Assembly: GCA_959020715.1 (NCBI GenBank)
Contig: CAUESV010000004.1
Location: 62,001-126,000 of the forward strand
Origin: an uncultured Collinsella sp.
GTDB taxonomy: Bacteria > Actinomycetota > Coriobacteriia > Coriobacteriales > Coriobacteriaceae
DNA length: 64,000 bases
Direction: 5' to 3'
Numbering within the stretch: position 1 is the first letter of the stretch; the number at the start of each line of letters is the position of its first letter. Made by a program: the position numbers and the translations under genes. The notes beneath the pieces are model-generated. The model saw only the letters and a program-made list of their open reading frames with translations. It did not search any database and was not told the origin of the DNA. Below, piece after piece: positions 50,421-59,593 of this stretch.

Positions 50421-51329
50421 CTAGCCGACGAGGAAGCCGGGGCGGGGGCGAACCCAGACGTCCGTCGCCGAATGGTAGCTGGCATCGCCGTCGCTGTTGA
50501 CGTAGCACACGTTGGACGAGGAGCCACCCATGACGGAACGCAACCACCAATTGTACCGATTTCCGTTGACTCGGTGCGCCGTGTCTCGGAACAGGTCAAA
50601 CTGGCAGTCGAAGCCCACGCTGTAGCCATTCGTCCCCCACACGGGGCAGCCGTACACCTCCATCTCCGACAGCGAGAACACCTTGCCGATATCCTGCCAG
50701 CTCCACGAGTTGGAGTCGTTGAGCGCGCCGCTGGCGCTGTACCGCTCCTCAAGCAGCACGCGCTGGGTAAGCAGGTACTTGGTCAGCCCCTCGGGCAGGC
50801 ACGCCTCGAAGGCCGTCTCCCACGCCTTGAGGTTGCTGTTGAGGTAGGGGCATTTCCGGTCGGCGGTGCCCTGGTTCGTGTTGGTGGTGTTCCACATCAG
50901 GAAGCTGTCGTTGGCAACGCCGGTCACGGTCTTGGCCACGGCGATGGGCGCGGAGGCCACGAAGGCGATGTGGTGGCCTTTGGAGCTGCCGCCGCAGCAG
51001 TAGTACGGGTCGAAGTGCGCCAGGAGGAAGCGCACGGACTGCTGGGCCGCCACGCCCGACGCGCTTACCAGCGGCACGTCGATGTAGTCTCCCACGCGCA
51101 GGCCCGCGAAGTTGCCGTTGGCGGCTCGCTTGTGCAGCGCGTCGTACACGCTGCCGCTGCCGATCTCTCCCGCCAGGATGGTGGCGATGTTCTGCCCGCC
51201 GTACTTGCCGATTTGGCCCTGGCGGTTGTACTCGGCGTTGTTGAGCGCCGTCTGCGCGTTGCTGCGCGCGGTATCGTCGATGACCTCGTAGCCGATGCCG
51301 CCCACCGACAGGGTTTTCGCTTGTGCCAT
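50421..51329 (-). CDS. DGR target: putative phage receptor-binding protein with C-terminal CLec-like (DUF6273) domain
   Basis: 302 aa. An N-terminal attachment region with small helices (about 1-60) is followed by a C-terminal C-type-lectin-like/formylglycine-generating-enzyme-like fold of the kind used by DGR targets: LMWNTTNTNQG, FSLSEMEVYG, then NWWLRSVMGG and VWVRPRPGF. Residues about 255-300 are the variable repeat, reading VNSDGDASYHSATDV where the template has Asn at the variable sites. ATG 51329, ribosome site AAAGGCAACGA. It sits beside baseplate genes and is likely the tail-tip ligand whose sequence is diversified. Confidence 0.9.
   Translation of the reverse strand: MAQAKTLSVGGIGYEVIDDTARSNAQTALNNAEYNRQGQIGKYGGQNIATILAGEIGSGSVYDALHKRAANGNFAGLRVGDYIDVPLVSASGVAAQQSVRFLLAHFDPYYCCGGSSKGHHIAFVASAPIAVAKTVTGVANDSFLMWNTTNTNQGTADRKCPYLNSNLKAWETAFEACLPEGLTKYLLTQRVLLEERYSASGALNDSNSWSWQDIGKVFSLSEMEVYGCPVWGTNGYSVGFDCQFDLFRDTAHRVNGNRYNWWLRSVMGGSSSNVCYVNSDGDASYHSATDVWVRPRPGFLVG
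50432..50560 (-). other. DGR variable repeat (VR)
   Basis: 129 bp at the 3' end of the target gene. Relative to TR it has five A-to-G and two A-to-C changes on the coding strand; six of them turn AAY codons into Ser, Asp, Asp, Ser, His and Asp, and one is silent in the GC-rich 3' end (GGA to GGC), which may mark the homing-initiation site rather than a mutation. The 5' half (RYNWWLRSVMGGSSSNVC) is unchanged. Confidence 0.94.
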
Positions 51330-51341
51330 TTCGTTGCCTTT

Positions 51342-52244
51342 CTACTTGAGGTTGAGGGTTGTGCCGGACGCCGTGCAGGTGCTCCCGAACGTGATGGTGC
51401 TGCCAGATGCACTGGCCTTGGAGGCTGGGCAGTACACGGTGCCGTCGTCGTAGATGAACGCGTCCGTGGCGTCGGCCAGCTTGCCGTACAGGTCGGCTAT
51501 CTGCTGCTTCTGCTTGGCCATGTCCGAGCTGCCCGCGCTGCCCTGCGCCACGCTGTTGGCTATCTGCAGGGCGATGTTTGCCGCCGCGTCGGCGTTCGAG
51601 GCCGCGCCGCTTGCCGCAGCCGTGGCGGCTTGCGAGGCCGTCTTCAGCTGCGACGCCTCGGTCACGCGGTCGCTTTCCGCCGTGGCTCGCTTCTTCTCGG
51701 CCTCTGCGCGCTTGGTTTCGGCGGTCTGGCGTGCCTTCTCGTTCGTGGCGCGCTGGTTTTCCGCGCTCGCGCGGGAGGCCTCGGCCTTCTGCATCTGCGC
51801 GTTCAGCGCGCTCACGTCGGCTAGCTGCCCTTCGAGGTTCGCGATGATCGCCTCCACCGCATCGACGTACGGGCCGGATATCTCGCCCGACGCGCTCGCC
51901 GAGGGCAGCACGTTCACCAGGACGTTCTCGGTGGTGGCGTCCAGCCCTGCCGCGTTCCGCACGCGCACGTAGCACACCTTGAGCAGCCCGGCCACGCCGA
52001 AGACGGCGGGGTCGACCGTCACGGTGGCCACGTTGTCGCTGATGCCAGTGAACTGCTGCTCCACGTAGGTGTGGTCGGGCTTCGCAGCCATGAGGTGCAC
52101 CTTGCAGCCCGTCAGGGCCGCCTTCTTGTCGCCGTCGTAGATGGCGGCCTTCAGGACCTCGGCGCTGTCGCCCTGGTGCACGGTGATGACGGGCGGCGCT
52201 ATGTTGGTCTTCTTGAGGTTGAGCGTAAGCTCGTGCGTTGCCAT
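51342..52244 (-). CDS. Baseplate upper protein-like (BppU N-terminal domain) with coiled coil
   Basis: 300 aa. Residues about 1-115 resemble the BppU/DUF2479 domain that attaches receptor-binding proteins to Gram-positive siphovirus baseplates (LNLKKTNIAPPVITVHQGDS). A long Ala/Glu/Lys/Arg coiled coil (about 135-225) and a short Ser/Thr-rich beta C-terminus follow. ATG 52244 after AAAGGAATGAGGC. Directly upstream of the DGR target, consistent with being its scaffold on the baseplate. Confidence 0.75.
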   Translation of the reverse strand: MATHELTLNLKKTNIAPPVITVHQGDSAEVLKAAIYDGDKKAALTGCKVHLMAAKPDHTYVEQQFTGISDNVATVTVDPAVFGVAGLLKVCYVRVRNAAGLDATTENVLVNVLPSASASGEISGPYVDAVEAIIANLEGQLADVSALNAQMQKAEASRASAENQRATNEKARQTAETKRAEAEKKRATAESDRVTEASQLKTASQAATAAASGAASNADAAANIALQIANSVAQGSAGSSDMAKQKQQIADLYGKLADATDAFIYDDGTVYCPASKASASGSTITFGSTCTASGTTLNLK

Positions 52245-52247
52245 GCC

Positions 52248-52568
52248 TCATTCCTTTCCTTCGGCCGCAAGTGTCCGCGATATGTCGCCGGGCTGCGCTC
52301 TGTGGACCCCGCATATCTCCTCGTCGGTGAGCGCCGAGAAGTCCACGGCGTTAGCCTCGCCGCCTTCCGCGTCCATGACGGCCACGGGGCTGGACACGAG
52401 CGTGAAGCCGCCCTTGCCGTCGAACTCGAACACGTCTTCCGATTCCACGATGGCCCGCGCCGTGGCCGGGTCGCTGATGCACTCGAACACCGGAAGCGCC
52501 TCGGGCGGCTTCGGCGCACCGTCGAGCGCCTGCGGCGCTTCGGGCTGCTGCACAAGGTGGTAGAACAT
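52248..52568 (-). CDS. Small phage tail-region protein of unknown function
   Basis: 106 aa, acidic, no membrane segment (MFYHLVQQPEAPQALDGAPK; ATARAIVESEDVFEFDGKGG). Read together with the neighbouring baseplate genes, 3 bp before the BppU-like gene. Family not recognised. Its 3' end contains one copy of a short motif repeated elsewhere in the prophage. Confidence 0.55.
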   Translation of the reverse strand: MFYHLVQQPEAPQALDGAPKPPEALPVFECISDPATARAIVESEDVFEFDGKGGFTLVSSPVAVMDAEGGEANAVDFSALTDEEICGVHRAQPGDISRTLAAEGKE

Positions 52569-52589
52569 TCCGTTTCCTCTCTCGCTGGT

Positions 52590-55142
52590 CTAGTTTCCCG
52601 TGATGCTGCTCATGCCGGTGATGATTCCGTTCACCACGTTGATGGTGCCCCACGTCCAGTTGTTGCCGTTGTTGGTGATGCGCCCGATGAACTGCGTGGA
52701 GCCCGTGTACCCGTAGGTGCCGCCGCTGCTCGGACTGGTTCCTATGGCGAACTTCGGGGCGAGTATCCTGGCGGTGCCCGACGACCCAATGTCTGCGCGG
52801 CTGCTATCCAGGTACACGTAGTTGTTGGAGTTCTCCTGCAGCTTCACGTACGCCGAGCCGCCCGCGTTGCTGTTGCCGCTCCTCATGTACAGCTGCTCGT
52901 CGGGATGGCTCATGTAGCCCACGTAGTAGGGGGTCGTCAGCCACGTCTGGCGGTAGTAGCGGTTGACTGCCAGGAAGCCGTAGCCGCAGGCGGATATGCC
53001 CACGCCGTCGGTCGAGCTCGCCGTGGGGCTGTCCTTCGCGTTGACGGCCTCGATGGTGCAGTACTCGGTCGAGCCGTTCACGAACGACGCTCCCGGGTGG
53101 TTGCTCGTTGTCGTGCCGGTGGTGATGTAGTTGGTTGACGACGTGCCGACCATGTTGCAGCGGAACATGGAGGTGCTGCCCACCAGCACGGTGCCCGCGA
53201 TGATGGAGCCGTTCTTGTCGTATATCTGGAAGCCGTTGGTGGCGTTGATATAGACCCTGTTGCCGTTGCTGTCGGTCATGAAGATGGAGCCGTCGCGCAG
53301 GTAGAAGGCCCCGCTGTCGAGGTCCCAGTACGAGTTCCCGCCTTTGATGCGGCCCGTGGTCAGCTCGTCGGCGGTCACGCCGTCGCCGGTTATGGCCGTG
53401 CGCCACTTCCACGCGCCGCTGGAGTACTTGGAGTTGGCCACGCCGATGATTCCGCCGCCTATCTTGACGCACTTGGTGGCGCTCTCGGGCTTTTTGTCGT
53501 ACACCAGGATGCCTTGGCCGGGCTCCTCGTACACCCAGCCACCCGTGGTGTTCACCTCGCTGTTGAGCATGTCAACGATCTTCTTGCGGATATCCGTCGG
53601 CAGCTGGTCGAGCTGTTTCTGCAGCCCATCCACCTCGCCCTCGGCGCTCGTCAGCCGTTCGTCCAGCGAGCCGGTGACGCCTTCCAGGTACTCCTTGTTG
53701 GCCTCATCTATCTGCTTGAGCACGCTCTCGCTCTGCTCCACCGTGGTGTCGGTGTAGAGCTTGAGCACTTCCTCAAGGGACAGGTTGCCGTCGTCGGAGT
53801 ACTTCTTCAGCGCCTCCTCCAGCGTGGTGTCGCCCTTGTCGGCATACTCCTTGAGGGCCTTGTCAAGCGCGTCCTTCACCTCGTCGGTGTAGTCCTTGGC
53901 CGCGCCGCCCTGCTCCCTGGCGAACGCCTCCTGGCGCTTCTCGGAGGCCGCCAGGCTCTCGCCCCATTTGCCGGTCGATGCCTTGTTGGACGCGTTTACC
54001 GCGTCGGCCACGGTGGCGCGGATGCTCGAAGCCGTTCTCTTTGCGCTGGACTTCTGGGCGGCCATCAGCTCGGCCACGGTCTGGTAGTTGCCGAACGTGT
54101 AGGTGACCTCGCCGGGGCGCAGTTGATCCTCCACCACCTTGGTGATGCGGGTGCGCACGCGCAGCGGCGGGTCGTACACCTTGTCCACCACGGTCACCAG
54201 GTCGCCCTCGTCCGCGCCCTCGAAGCCCTCGCCGGCGCGCGCAAGCGCCGTGGCGTCCACGGTATAGGACACGGTGGGCACGCACGACTGCGCCAGCTGC
54301 GCCTCGGTGAGCTTCTTCAGCTCGGCGGCGTCCTCGCAGTCGGAGAACTCCACGTCGCCGAACACGTGCGCCTTGCCGCCCTTGCCGTCGGGCCGTCCCC
54401 AGCGCGCCAGCGCGTCGGCCGACCCCACCCAGTTCTGCCCGCCGTTCACGTCGCCGAAGGTCAGCTTGCGGTCGTAGCCGCCCGTCAGGTTGCCGTCCTC
54501 GTCGGCGGTCTGCAGGGACTTGCCGTAGCCGTACAGGGCGGTGCACACGTTGCCCTCGTCCACGCTGCGCTTGACGCTCACGAGGTCCTTGGCGTAGGTG
54601 AAACGCTTGCCGTTGTCCTCGCCGACCTGCTTGGCCATGCACACGCGGCGTGCGGTCACCTTGGTGCCGCTCACCTGGATTTCGAACGACAGCTCGCCGC
54701 CCCAAGTGTCTGCCACGTCGTGGATGGCCGCCCATGCGTTGGTGTGGTAGAAGTTCGTGCCGGCCTGCCCGAGGTCGGCCACGGTTCCGACCTGCCAGCG
54801 CGAGGAGGACAGCGCCGAGGCCAGCGCGGCGTAGGCGCTCACGTCGTAGGGGCGCTTGTCCTCCAGGTAGTCGCCCAGGAGCTCGATTTGCGCCGAGGTC
54901 GGGCAGTAGTACGTGTAGAGGATGCCCGCGCTTGCGCGCTCCTCCTCCACGCCGTCCACGATGTTCTCGTGCCAGCGGCCCTTGAGGTCGCGCCACACCA
55001 GGCGGTCGCCCTTGTCGAGGCGCGCCAGCGTTGTGATGCTCAGGGCGTTCTCGCCGTTGACCTCGCGCGTGTCCTCGCACTCGAACAGCGTCTTGATGGG
55101 TCCCTTGTACGCCTCCCAGCGGTCGCATGCCCACAGAATCAT
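52590..55142 (-). CDS. Phage tail-tip protein (prophage tail / Tal-like) with fibre-like C-terminus
   Basis: 850 aa. The N-terminal 370 residues match the tail-associated (gp21/prophage endopeptidase tail) fold that plugs the tail tube (MILWACDRWEAYKGPIKTLF; VCTALYGYGKSLQTADEDGN). A long coiled coil with many short helical repeats (about 385-540: TLEEALKKYSDDGNLSLEEV) and a Gly/Ser/Thr/Asn-rich beta region follow (GIIGVANSKYSSGAWKWRTA, and SGNSNAGGSAYVKLQENSNN). ATG 55142 overlaps the distal tail gene stop by one base. No intact peptidase motif was found. Confidence 0.8.
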   Translation of the reverse strand: MILWACDRWEAYKGPIKTLFECEDTREVNGENALSITTLARLDKGDRLVWRDLKGRWHENIVDGVEEERASAGILYTYYCPTSAQIELLGDYLEDKRPYDVSAYAALASALSSSRWQVGTVADLGQAGTNFYHTNAWAAIHDVADTWGGELSFEIQVSGTKVTARRVCMAKQVGEDNGKRFTYAKDLVSVKRSVDEGNVCTALYGYGKSLQTADEDGNLTGGYDRKLTFGDVNGGQNWVGSADALARWGRPDGKGGKAHVFGDVEFSDCEDAAELKKLTEAQLAQSCVPTVSYTVDATALARAGEGFEGADEGDLVTVVDKVYDPPLRVRTRITKVVEDQLRPGEVTYTFGNYQTVAELMAAQKSSAKRTASSIRATVADAVNASNKASTGKWGESLAASEKRQEAFAREQGGAAKDYTDEVKDALDKALKEYADKGDTTLEEALKKYSDDGNLSLEEVLKLYTDTTVEQSESVLKQIDEANKEYLEGVTGSLDERLTSAEGEVDGLQKQLDQLPTDIRKKIVDMLNSEVNTTGGWVYEEPGQGILVYDKKPESATKCVKIGGGIIGVANSKYSSGAWKWRTAITGDGVTADELTTGRIKGGNSYWDLDSGAFYLRDGSIFMTDSNGNRVYINATNGFQIYDKNGSIIAGTVLVGSTSMFRCNMVGTSSTNYITTGTTTSNHPGASFVNGSTEYCTIEAVNAKDSPTASSTDGVGISACGYGFLAVNRYYRQTWLTTPYYVGYMSHPDEQLYMRSGNSNAGGSAYVKLQENSNNYVYLDSSRADIGSSGTARILAPKFAIGTSPSSGGTYGYTGSTQFIGRITNNGNNWTWGTINVVNGIITGMSSITGN

Positions 55143-55855
55143 CAGCCCACGTACCTTTCCGTCCACTGTACCGTCGCGGTGCCGCTGGACAGCTTGAGGC
55201 TGTTGGCCCCCGGCTCCAGCGGGAAGAAGTCACTCTCGAAGGTCACGGGCGCTGGGCTGCCGTCCACCGTGGCCTGCGGGGCGGCCATGTCGATGACCAC
55301 CGCGCTCGATGCCGTCACCGCCTTGTCGATCTGCACGAATTCGCCCGTGCCCATGTTCGTCAGCCGCAGCGCCGACGTGCTGCCGCCGGGCCTGACGGTC
55401 ACGGTGGGGTAGGTGCGGAACGTCCCGCCCACCTGCACGCCCGAGGTGCCCGACACGGTTGCGCGCCCCTCGGCCCCGTAGGCCACGGGGTCGTATACCG
55501 TGAACGTCAGCGTGGCCTCGCCGGTGTGCCACAACGTGTCGAGCGCGCCCGGCGAGGTCAGCACGGCCATGTAGCGCAGCCCGAGGTGCCTCTCGTCGTC
55601 GAGCCACAGCTCGGCCTCCTTGAGGCACATCAGGCGCGAGGCCATGAGGCGGCGAAGGGCCGCCATGTCGTCGGCGGGGCGCGCCCTCCAGGCCGCCGCC
55701 ACGTCTATCGTCAGGGGTTTCAGCTCTGCGCGCATGAAGCGCGAGCCGGGCTGCCCGGGCACGTCGCGCGTGGCGATTTCGTACTCGGGTAGCAGCGAGC
55801 GGGTCACGAGCCGGGTGTCGAACCACGGCGCGAAGTCGAAGCCGTTGTATATCAT
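55142..55855 (-). CDS. Distal tail protein (Dit-like)
   Basis: 237 aa. N-terminal pattern MIYNGFDFAPWFDTRLVTRS and EIATRDVPGQPGSRFM is typical of siphophage distal tail proteins, with a C-terminal galectin-like half (TVTVRPGGSTSALRLTNMGT). ATG 55855 overlaps the tape-measure stop (ATGA). Gene order tape measure, Dit, Tal is the classic siphovirus order. Confidence 0.85.
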   Translation of the reverse strand: MIYNGFDFAPWFDTRLVTRSLLPEYEIATRDVPGQPGSRFMRAELKPLTIDVAAAWRARPADDMAALRRLMASRLMCLKEAELWLDDERHLGLRYMAVLTSPGALDTLWHTGEATLTFTVYDPVAYGAEGRATVSGTSGVQVGGTFRTYPTVTVRPGGSTSALRLTNMGTGEFVQIDKAVTASSAVVIDMAAPQATVDGSPAPVTFESDFFPLEPGANSLKLSSGTATVQWTERYVG

Positions 55856-58323
55856 GCGAAGCACTCCTGTCGTTTGATTTCCTTGGCTATCTGGCGGGAG
55901 ATTTTCTCGATGTCGGCCTCCTCCCGCACGGTCGCGTACAGGTTGATTGTCACGTTCGTGTCGCCATGGGCCGCGCCGCCCTTGCCGTCGAGCAGCTTGG
56001 CGATGCCCTCGGCCAGCGGGCGCGCGCCGCGCTCGTTGAACGGCACCACGCCCTCGGGGCCCGCCTCGCCGACGCCGATGACGCTGGGGCCGTTGAACAC
56101 GCCGCCCTTGGCGTACCAGTCGACGCCGAAGTGCGGCACGCTCGGCGGGGCGATGCTGAAGCTGCCGGAGATGGACAGGTGCGGCAGCTTCAGGTGGGGC
56201 AGCGACCACGAGAAGTTGAAGAACCCCTTGATGGAGTCGATGACGTTGCGCACGGTGTCGCGGGCGTTCTGTATCGGCGTCTCGATGGCGCTCTTGATGG
56301 AGTTCCACACGCTGCTCACGGTGTCCTTGGCGGCGTTGAACACACTGGAGATCGTGTCGCGGATGCCGTTCACGATGCTGGATATGGTGGAGCTGATGCC
56401 GCCCCACACGTTCGACGCCGTGGTGCTCACGGCACCCCAAACGGAGTCCCACACGGCCTGTATCGCCGACAGCACCGCCGATATGGTGGAGCTGATGGCG
56501 TCGATGGCCGCGCCTATCGCCGAGGTGATGGCATCCCACACGCTGGAAGCGGTTGAGCTGACGGCACCCCACACCGTATCCCACACGCCCTGAATCACCT
56601 CAAGGGCCGCGCTTATCACGTCGCTCACGTATTGGATGTACGTGCCGACCGCACCGCATATGAGGTCCCACGCCGCCGTGATCACGCCGCCGAAGTTCTC
56701 CCAGACGAAGTTCCAGGGTATGAGCAGCGTCTCGATGGCTAGGTTGAGTATTTCCGCGAGCAGCATCACGGCCACCTGCACAACGTTGCAGATGCCGTCC
56801 CACACGCTCGCGAGCGTCGCGCCCAGCCCGGAGAAGAACGCGCCTATCGACTCGGCGACCCCGCCGGCAACGCCGACGGCCACCTGGAACGCGGCGCACA
56901 CGGCATCCCACACGGCGGTCACCGCGTCGCGGAACTCCTCGCAGTTGTTCCACAGCAGCACCACGGCGGCGATGATGGCCGCTATGGCCGCTATCACGGG
57001 GTGCGCGGCTATGAGCCCCAGCGCGCCGGTGCCCAGCTTGCCGACCACCTGGAAGGCCGCTCCGATTTTCGGCACGGTGTCCACGACGGTGCCGACCGTC
57101 GACAGCACGGGGCCTATGGCGGCCGCTATCGTGGCGATCGCCAGCACAGCGGTCTGGCCGCCCTCGCCGATGCCGGCGAACCACTCGGAGAACGACTTGA
57201 CGACGCCCGCCACGTTGGTGGCGATGTTGAGCAGCGGCTCGCCAAGCGGCTCGATGGAGCCCTGCAGCTCGCGCATGGCCTCCTGCGATTTCACGGCGAA
57301 GCTGTCGGAGGCGGCCTCCTGGGCCTGCTGCGCAGCGCCCGCCACGTCGCCGAAGCTGTCCTGCACGCCCGCCAGGGACTCGATCATGCCCATGGCATTG
57401 TCCTCGCCCAGCGAGGACCACAGGGTGGAGGCCAGCGCGGCCTTGTCGTACTCGTTTGGCATCTGCGTGAGGTCGCCCAGCACCGCCTGCAGCATGTCCT
57501 CGGCGGTGGCGCTGCCGTTCTTGAAGTTCTCGAAGACCTCCTGCGTGCCCTCGCTGAACGAGCCGATGGATTCCTCCATGCGGCCGTCGGACAGCGCCGT
57601 CAGGAACTCGTTGAGGTAGTCGCCCACCTTGTCCAGGTTGTACGCGCCGTTGGACGTGCCCGCTTCTAGCAGCGAGAAGTACTCGCTGGCGCTCATTCCC
57701 GCCTCGCCCCATCGCACGGAGTATTCGCTCAGGTTGTCGCCCAGCTCGTCGGTGTAGTTCAGGCCGCGCTGCATACCCGCCGTCAGCAGGTCGCTGGCCT
57801 CGGTGGCGGACAGCCCGAAGCCCTCCATGAGGGCGTTGGTGCCGCGTATGGACTCGTTCACGTCTGCGCCGAAGGTGTCCGACAGCATGAGTGCGTTGGT
57901 GGTGACGGTCTGCAGGTCCTCGTCGGACACGTCGCGAAGGGTGGACTTGCACTGGATCAGCGCATCGTTGACCTCGTCCAGGGACTGGCCCCAGCCACCC
58001 TCGTATATGCGCTTGCCTATGCCGCTGAAACGCTCGGCCTCCTCGCCGGACACGCCGAACGCGGCGGCTATGCGGGCGTTGGCCTGCTCGTAGTCGCTGG
58101 CCACGCCGAATACGGCCTTGCCGGCGGCCACCACGGGCGCGGTCAGCGTCACCGTGGCGGCCGTGCCGGCCTTCTTGAACGAGGACGACAGCTTCGCGGC
58201 CTTCTCGTCGCCCTCGGTTATGTTCTTCCAGGAGATGCCCTGGAGGTCGCGCTCCAGGGCCTTGATGTTCTTGGATACGTCAACGGTGTCGAGCACCGCT
58301 TTGATGATGACGTTGCCGTCCAT
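55852..58323 (-). CDS. Phage tail tape-measure protein
   Basis: 823 aa. N-terminal helical region containing ISWKNITEGDEKAAKLSSSF and the TP901-like TMP core (AAFGVSGEEAERFSGIGKRI; YTDELGDNLSEYSVRWGEAG), then hydrophobic segments (GALGLIAAHPVIAAIAAIIA) and tandem WD/SVWxxI repeats (VWDAITSAIGAAIDAI; VWGGISSTISSIVNGI). It sets tail length and is ejected with DNA. ATG 58323; an in-frame GTG at 58329 overlaps the preceding stop and is possible. Confidence 0.9.
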   Translation of the reverse strand: MDGNVIIKAVLDTVDVSKNIKALERDLQGISWKNITEGDEKAAKLSSSFKKAGTAATVTLTAPVVAAGKAVFGVASDYEQANARIAAAFGVSGEEAERFSGIGKRIYEGGWGQSLDEVNDALIQCKSTLRDVSDEDLQTVTTNALMLSDTFGADVNESIRGTNALMEGFGLSATEASDLLTAGMQRGLNYTDELGDNLSEYSVRWGEAGMSASEYFSLLEAGTSNGAYNLDKVGDYLNEFLTALSDGRMEESIGSFSEGTQEVFENFKNGSATAEDMLQAVLGDLTQMPNEYDKAALASTLWSSLGEDNAMGMIESLAGVQDSFGDVAGAAQQAQEAASDSFAVKSQEAMRELQGSIEPLGEPLLNIATNVAGVVKSFSEWFAGIGEGGQTAVLAIATIAAAIGPVLSTVGTVVDTVPKIGAAFQVVGKLGTGALGLIAAHPVIAAIAAIIAAVVLLWNNCEEFRDAVTAVWDAVCAAFQVAVGVAGGVAESIGAFFSGLGATLASVWDGICNVVQVAVMLLAEILNLAIETLLIPWNFVWENFGGVITAAWDLICGAVGTYIQYVSDVISAALEVIQGVWDTVWGAVSSTASSVWDAITSAIGAAIDAISSTISAVLSAIQAVWDSVWGAVSTTASNVWGGISSTISSIVNGIRDTISSVFNAAKDTVSSVWNSIKSAIETPIQNARDTVRNVIDSIKGFFNFSWSLPHLKLPHLSISGSFSIAPPSVPHFGVDWYAKGGVFNGPSVIGVGEAGPEGVVPFNERGARPLAEGIAKLLDGKGGAAHGDTNVTINLYATVREEADIEKISRQIAKEIKRQECFA

Positions 58324-58325
58324 GC

Positions 58326-58982
58326 TCACCTCGTCGCTCTCTTGAGCGCGGCGAACACATCGCGCATCGCCGCGTCGCTTCCTTCCTCAGAGCCGTGTGA
58401 GCTGCGGCCTTTGCCGAGTTCGAACGCCTTGTGGGCGGCGTTCCAGGCCTCGACCTCCTGCCTGTTGTATTTGGTTGGCTTCGGCTTGGTCGCCGGGTTG
58501 CGGTAGTGGATGGCCGCGCCGAGCGGCGTGTCCTGCGGGCAGCCGCCCACGAGTGCCACGAACTCGGCGAAGCTGATGCGACCGCGTACCTCGTCCCACT
58601 CGATGCCGTAGGCCTGGCGGAAGCTGGTGCGTATGCGCGCCGCGTCCTCCTCCAAGTCCCACAGCGGGGTCTCGTGCGGGCGGTCGCCGGTCAGGTCGAG
58701 TCCGCACATGTCCCATACCGCCGCGTCGCGCATCCGCACGAACTCGGCGGCGTCGTAGTCGCATGCGCACCACGCGTCCGCCCAGTCCACGAAGAACAGC
58801 GCCAGGAACTCGTCCCGGCGCTGGTCGTCGGACTTGCCCTCGTCGGTCAGCACCTCGATGACGCGGATGATCGTGAGCGCGTCGTCGCGCACCAGCACCT
58901 CCTCGCCGTTCCACGGGTAGCGCGTGGCGCTCGTGCCGTCGGGCAGCCGCACCCGCTCGGCCGTGAGCGCGGCTGGCAGCAT
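58326..58982 (-). CDS. Gp15-family phage tail assembly protein
   Basis: 218 aa. Starts MLPAALTAERVRLPDGTSAT and contains ALFFVDWADAWCACDYD and RISFAEFVALVGGCPQDTPL, features of the bacteriophage Gp15 family placed between the tail chaperone and tape measure. ATG 58982 shares a TAATG junction with the previous gene. Confidence 0.8.
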   Translation of the reverse strand: MLPAALTAERVRLPDGTSATRYPWNGEEVLVRDDALTIIRVIEVLTDEGKSDDQRRDEFLALFFVDWADAWCACDYDAAEFVRMRDAAVWDMCGLDLTGDRPHETPLWDLEEDAARIRTSFRQAYGIEWDEVRGRISFAEFVALVGGCPQDTPLGAAIHYRNPATKPKPTKYNRQEVEAWNAAHKAFELGKGRSSHGSEEGSDAAMRDVFAALKRATR

Positions 58983-59485
58983 TACTTGCCGCCCTTCTTC
59001 TTGCGCTTGGCCTTGGCGCGGCGCTGGACGCGGTTGAGCGCCTGGACCTGATCGGCGCGCTTGCTGTATGCAAGGCCGCACGCCATCAGCTGCTCGCTGG
59101 TCGCGTGGCGCGCCAACATGTTGAGGAACGTGGCGAAGACCTCGCCCAGGATGCGGATGTTCTCCTCGGGCGCGATGGGGCCCTCGTCGCCGCCCATCCA
59201 TGCGAGCAGCTGCTCCCAGCCCTCGGTGCCGATGAACGCCGAGATGGTGCGCTTCATGAGGCGGGCCTGCGCGGCGTTGGCCTCGGCCGCCTTCTCGGGG
59301 GTGTCGGCCTCGCGGGCCATCTGCTCGTTGGCCTGCGCGCGGTCGATGGCGTTGCCGACCTTGGCCAGGTACTCCTCGACGTGCTTGTCGTCGAACCACA
59401 CGCGGAAGCGCGGCGTGTCGGGGTTCTCCTCGGGGTCCTCGAAGAACACGTCCTCGTACGCACGGATGTTTTTCAGAAGTTCCAT
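58982..59485 (-). CDS. Phage tail assembly chaperone-like protein
   Basis: 167 aa, acidic with a very basic C-terminus (RRAKAKRKKKGGK). Contains YEDVFFEDPEENPDTPRFRV and a long helical part. Position between major tail protein and Gp15/tape measure is that of the tail chaperone; I see no obvious slippery site for a programmed frameshift. ATG 59485 after GAAAGGGGCAACAA. Confidence 0.7.
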   Translation of the reverse strand: MELLKNIRAYEDVFFEDPEENPDTPRFRVWFDDKHVEEYLAKVGNAIDRAQANEQMAREADTPEKAAEANAAQARLMKRTISAFIGTEGWEQLLAWMGGDEGPIAPEENIRILGEVFATFLNMLARHATSEQLMACGLAYSKRADQVQALNRVQRRAKAKRKKKGGK

Positions 59486-59521
59486 TTGTTGCCCCTTTCG
59501 TGAGCGGTGAGCGTCGGGCAT

Positions 59522-59558
59522 AGAAAAGGGGCGCGGGCCGCTCACTAGCCCGCGCCCC
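59522..59558 (-). terminator. Rho-independent terminator after the major tail protein gene
   Basis: Minus strand GGGGCGCGGGC ... GCCCGCGCCCC followed by TTTTCT; the major tail gene may thus be expressed at a higher level than the tail genes behind it. Confidence 0.85.
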
Positions 59559-59593
59559 CATGTCCAGGAGGTTATGTCTGGTGTCGCCTGCGG

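Noticed and set aside
58982..59485. Programmed -1 frameshift in the tail chaperone gene
   Set aside because: No clear slippery heptamer near the end and the following Gp15-like gene has its own TAATG start.
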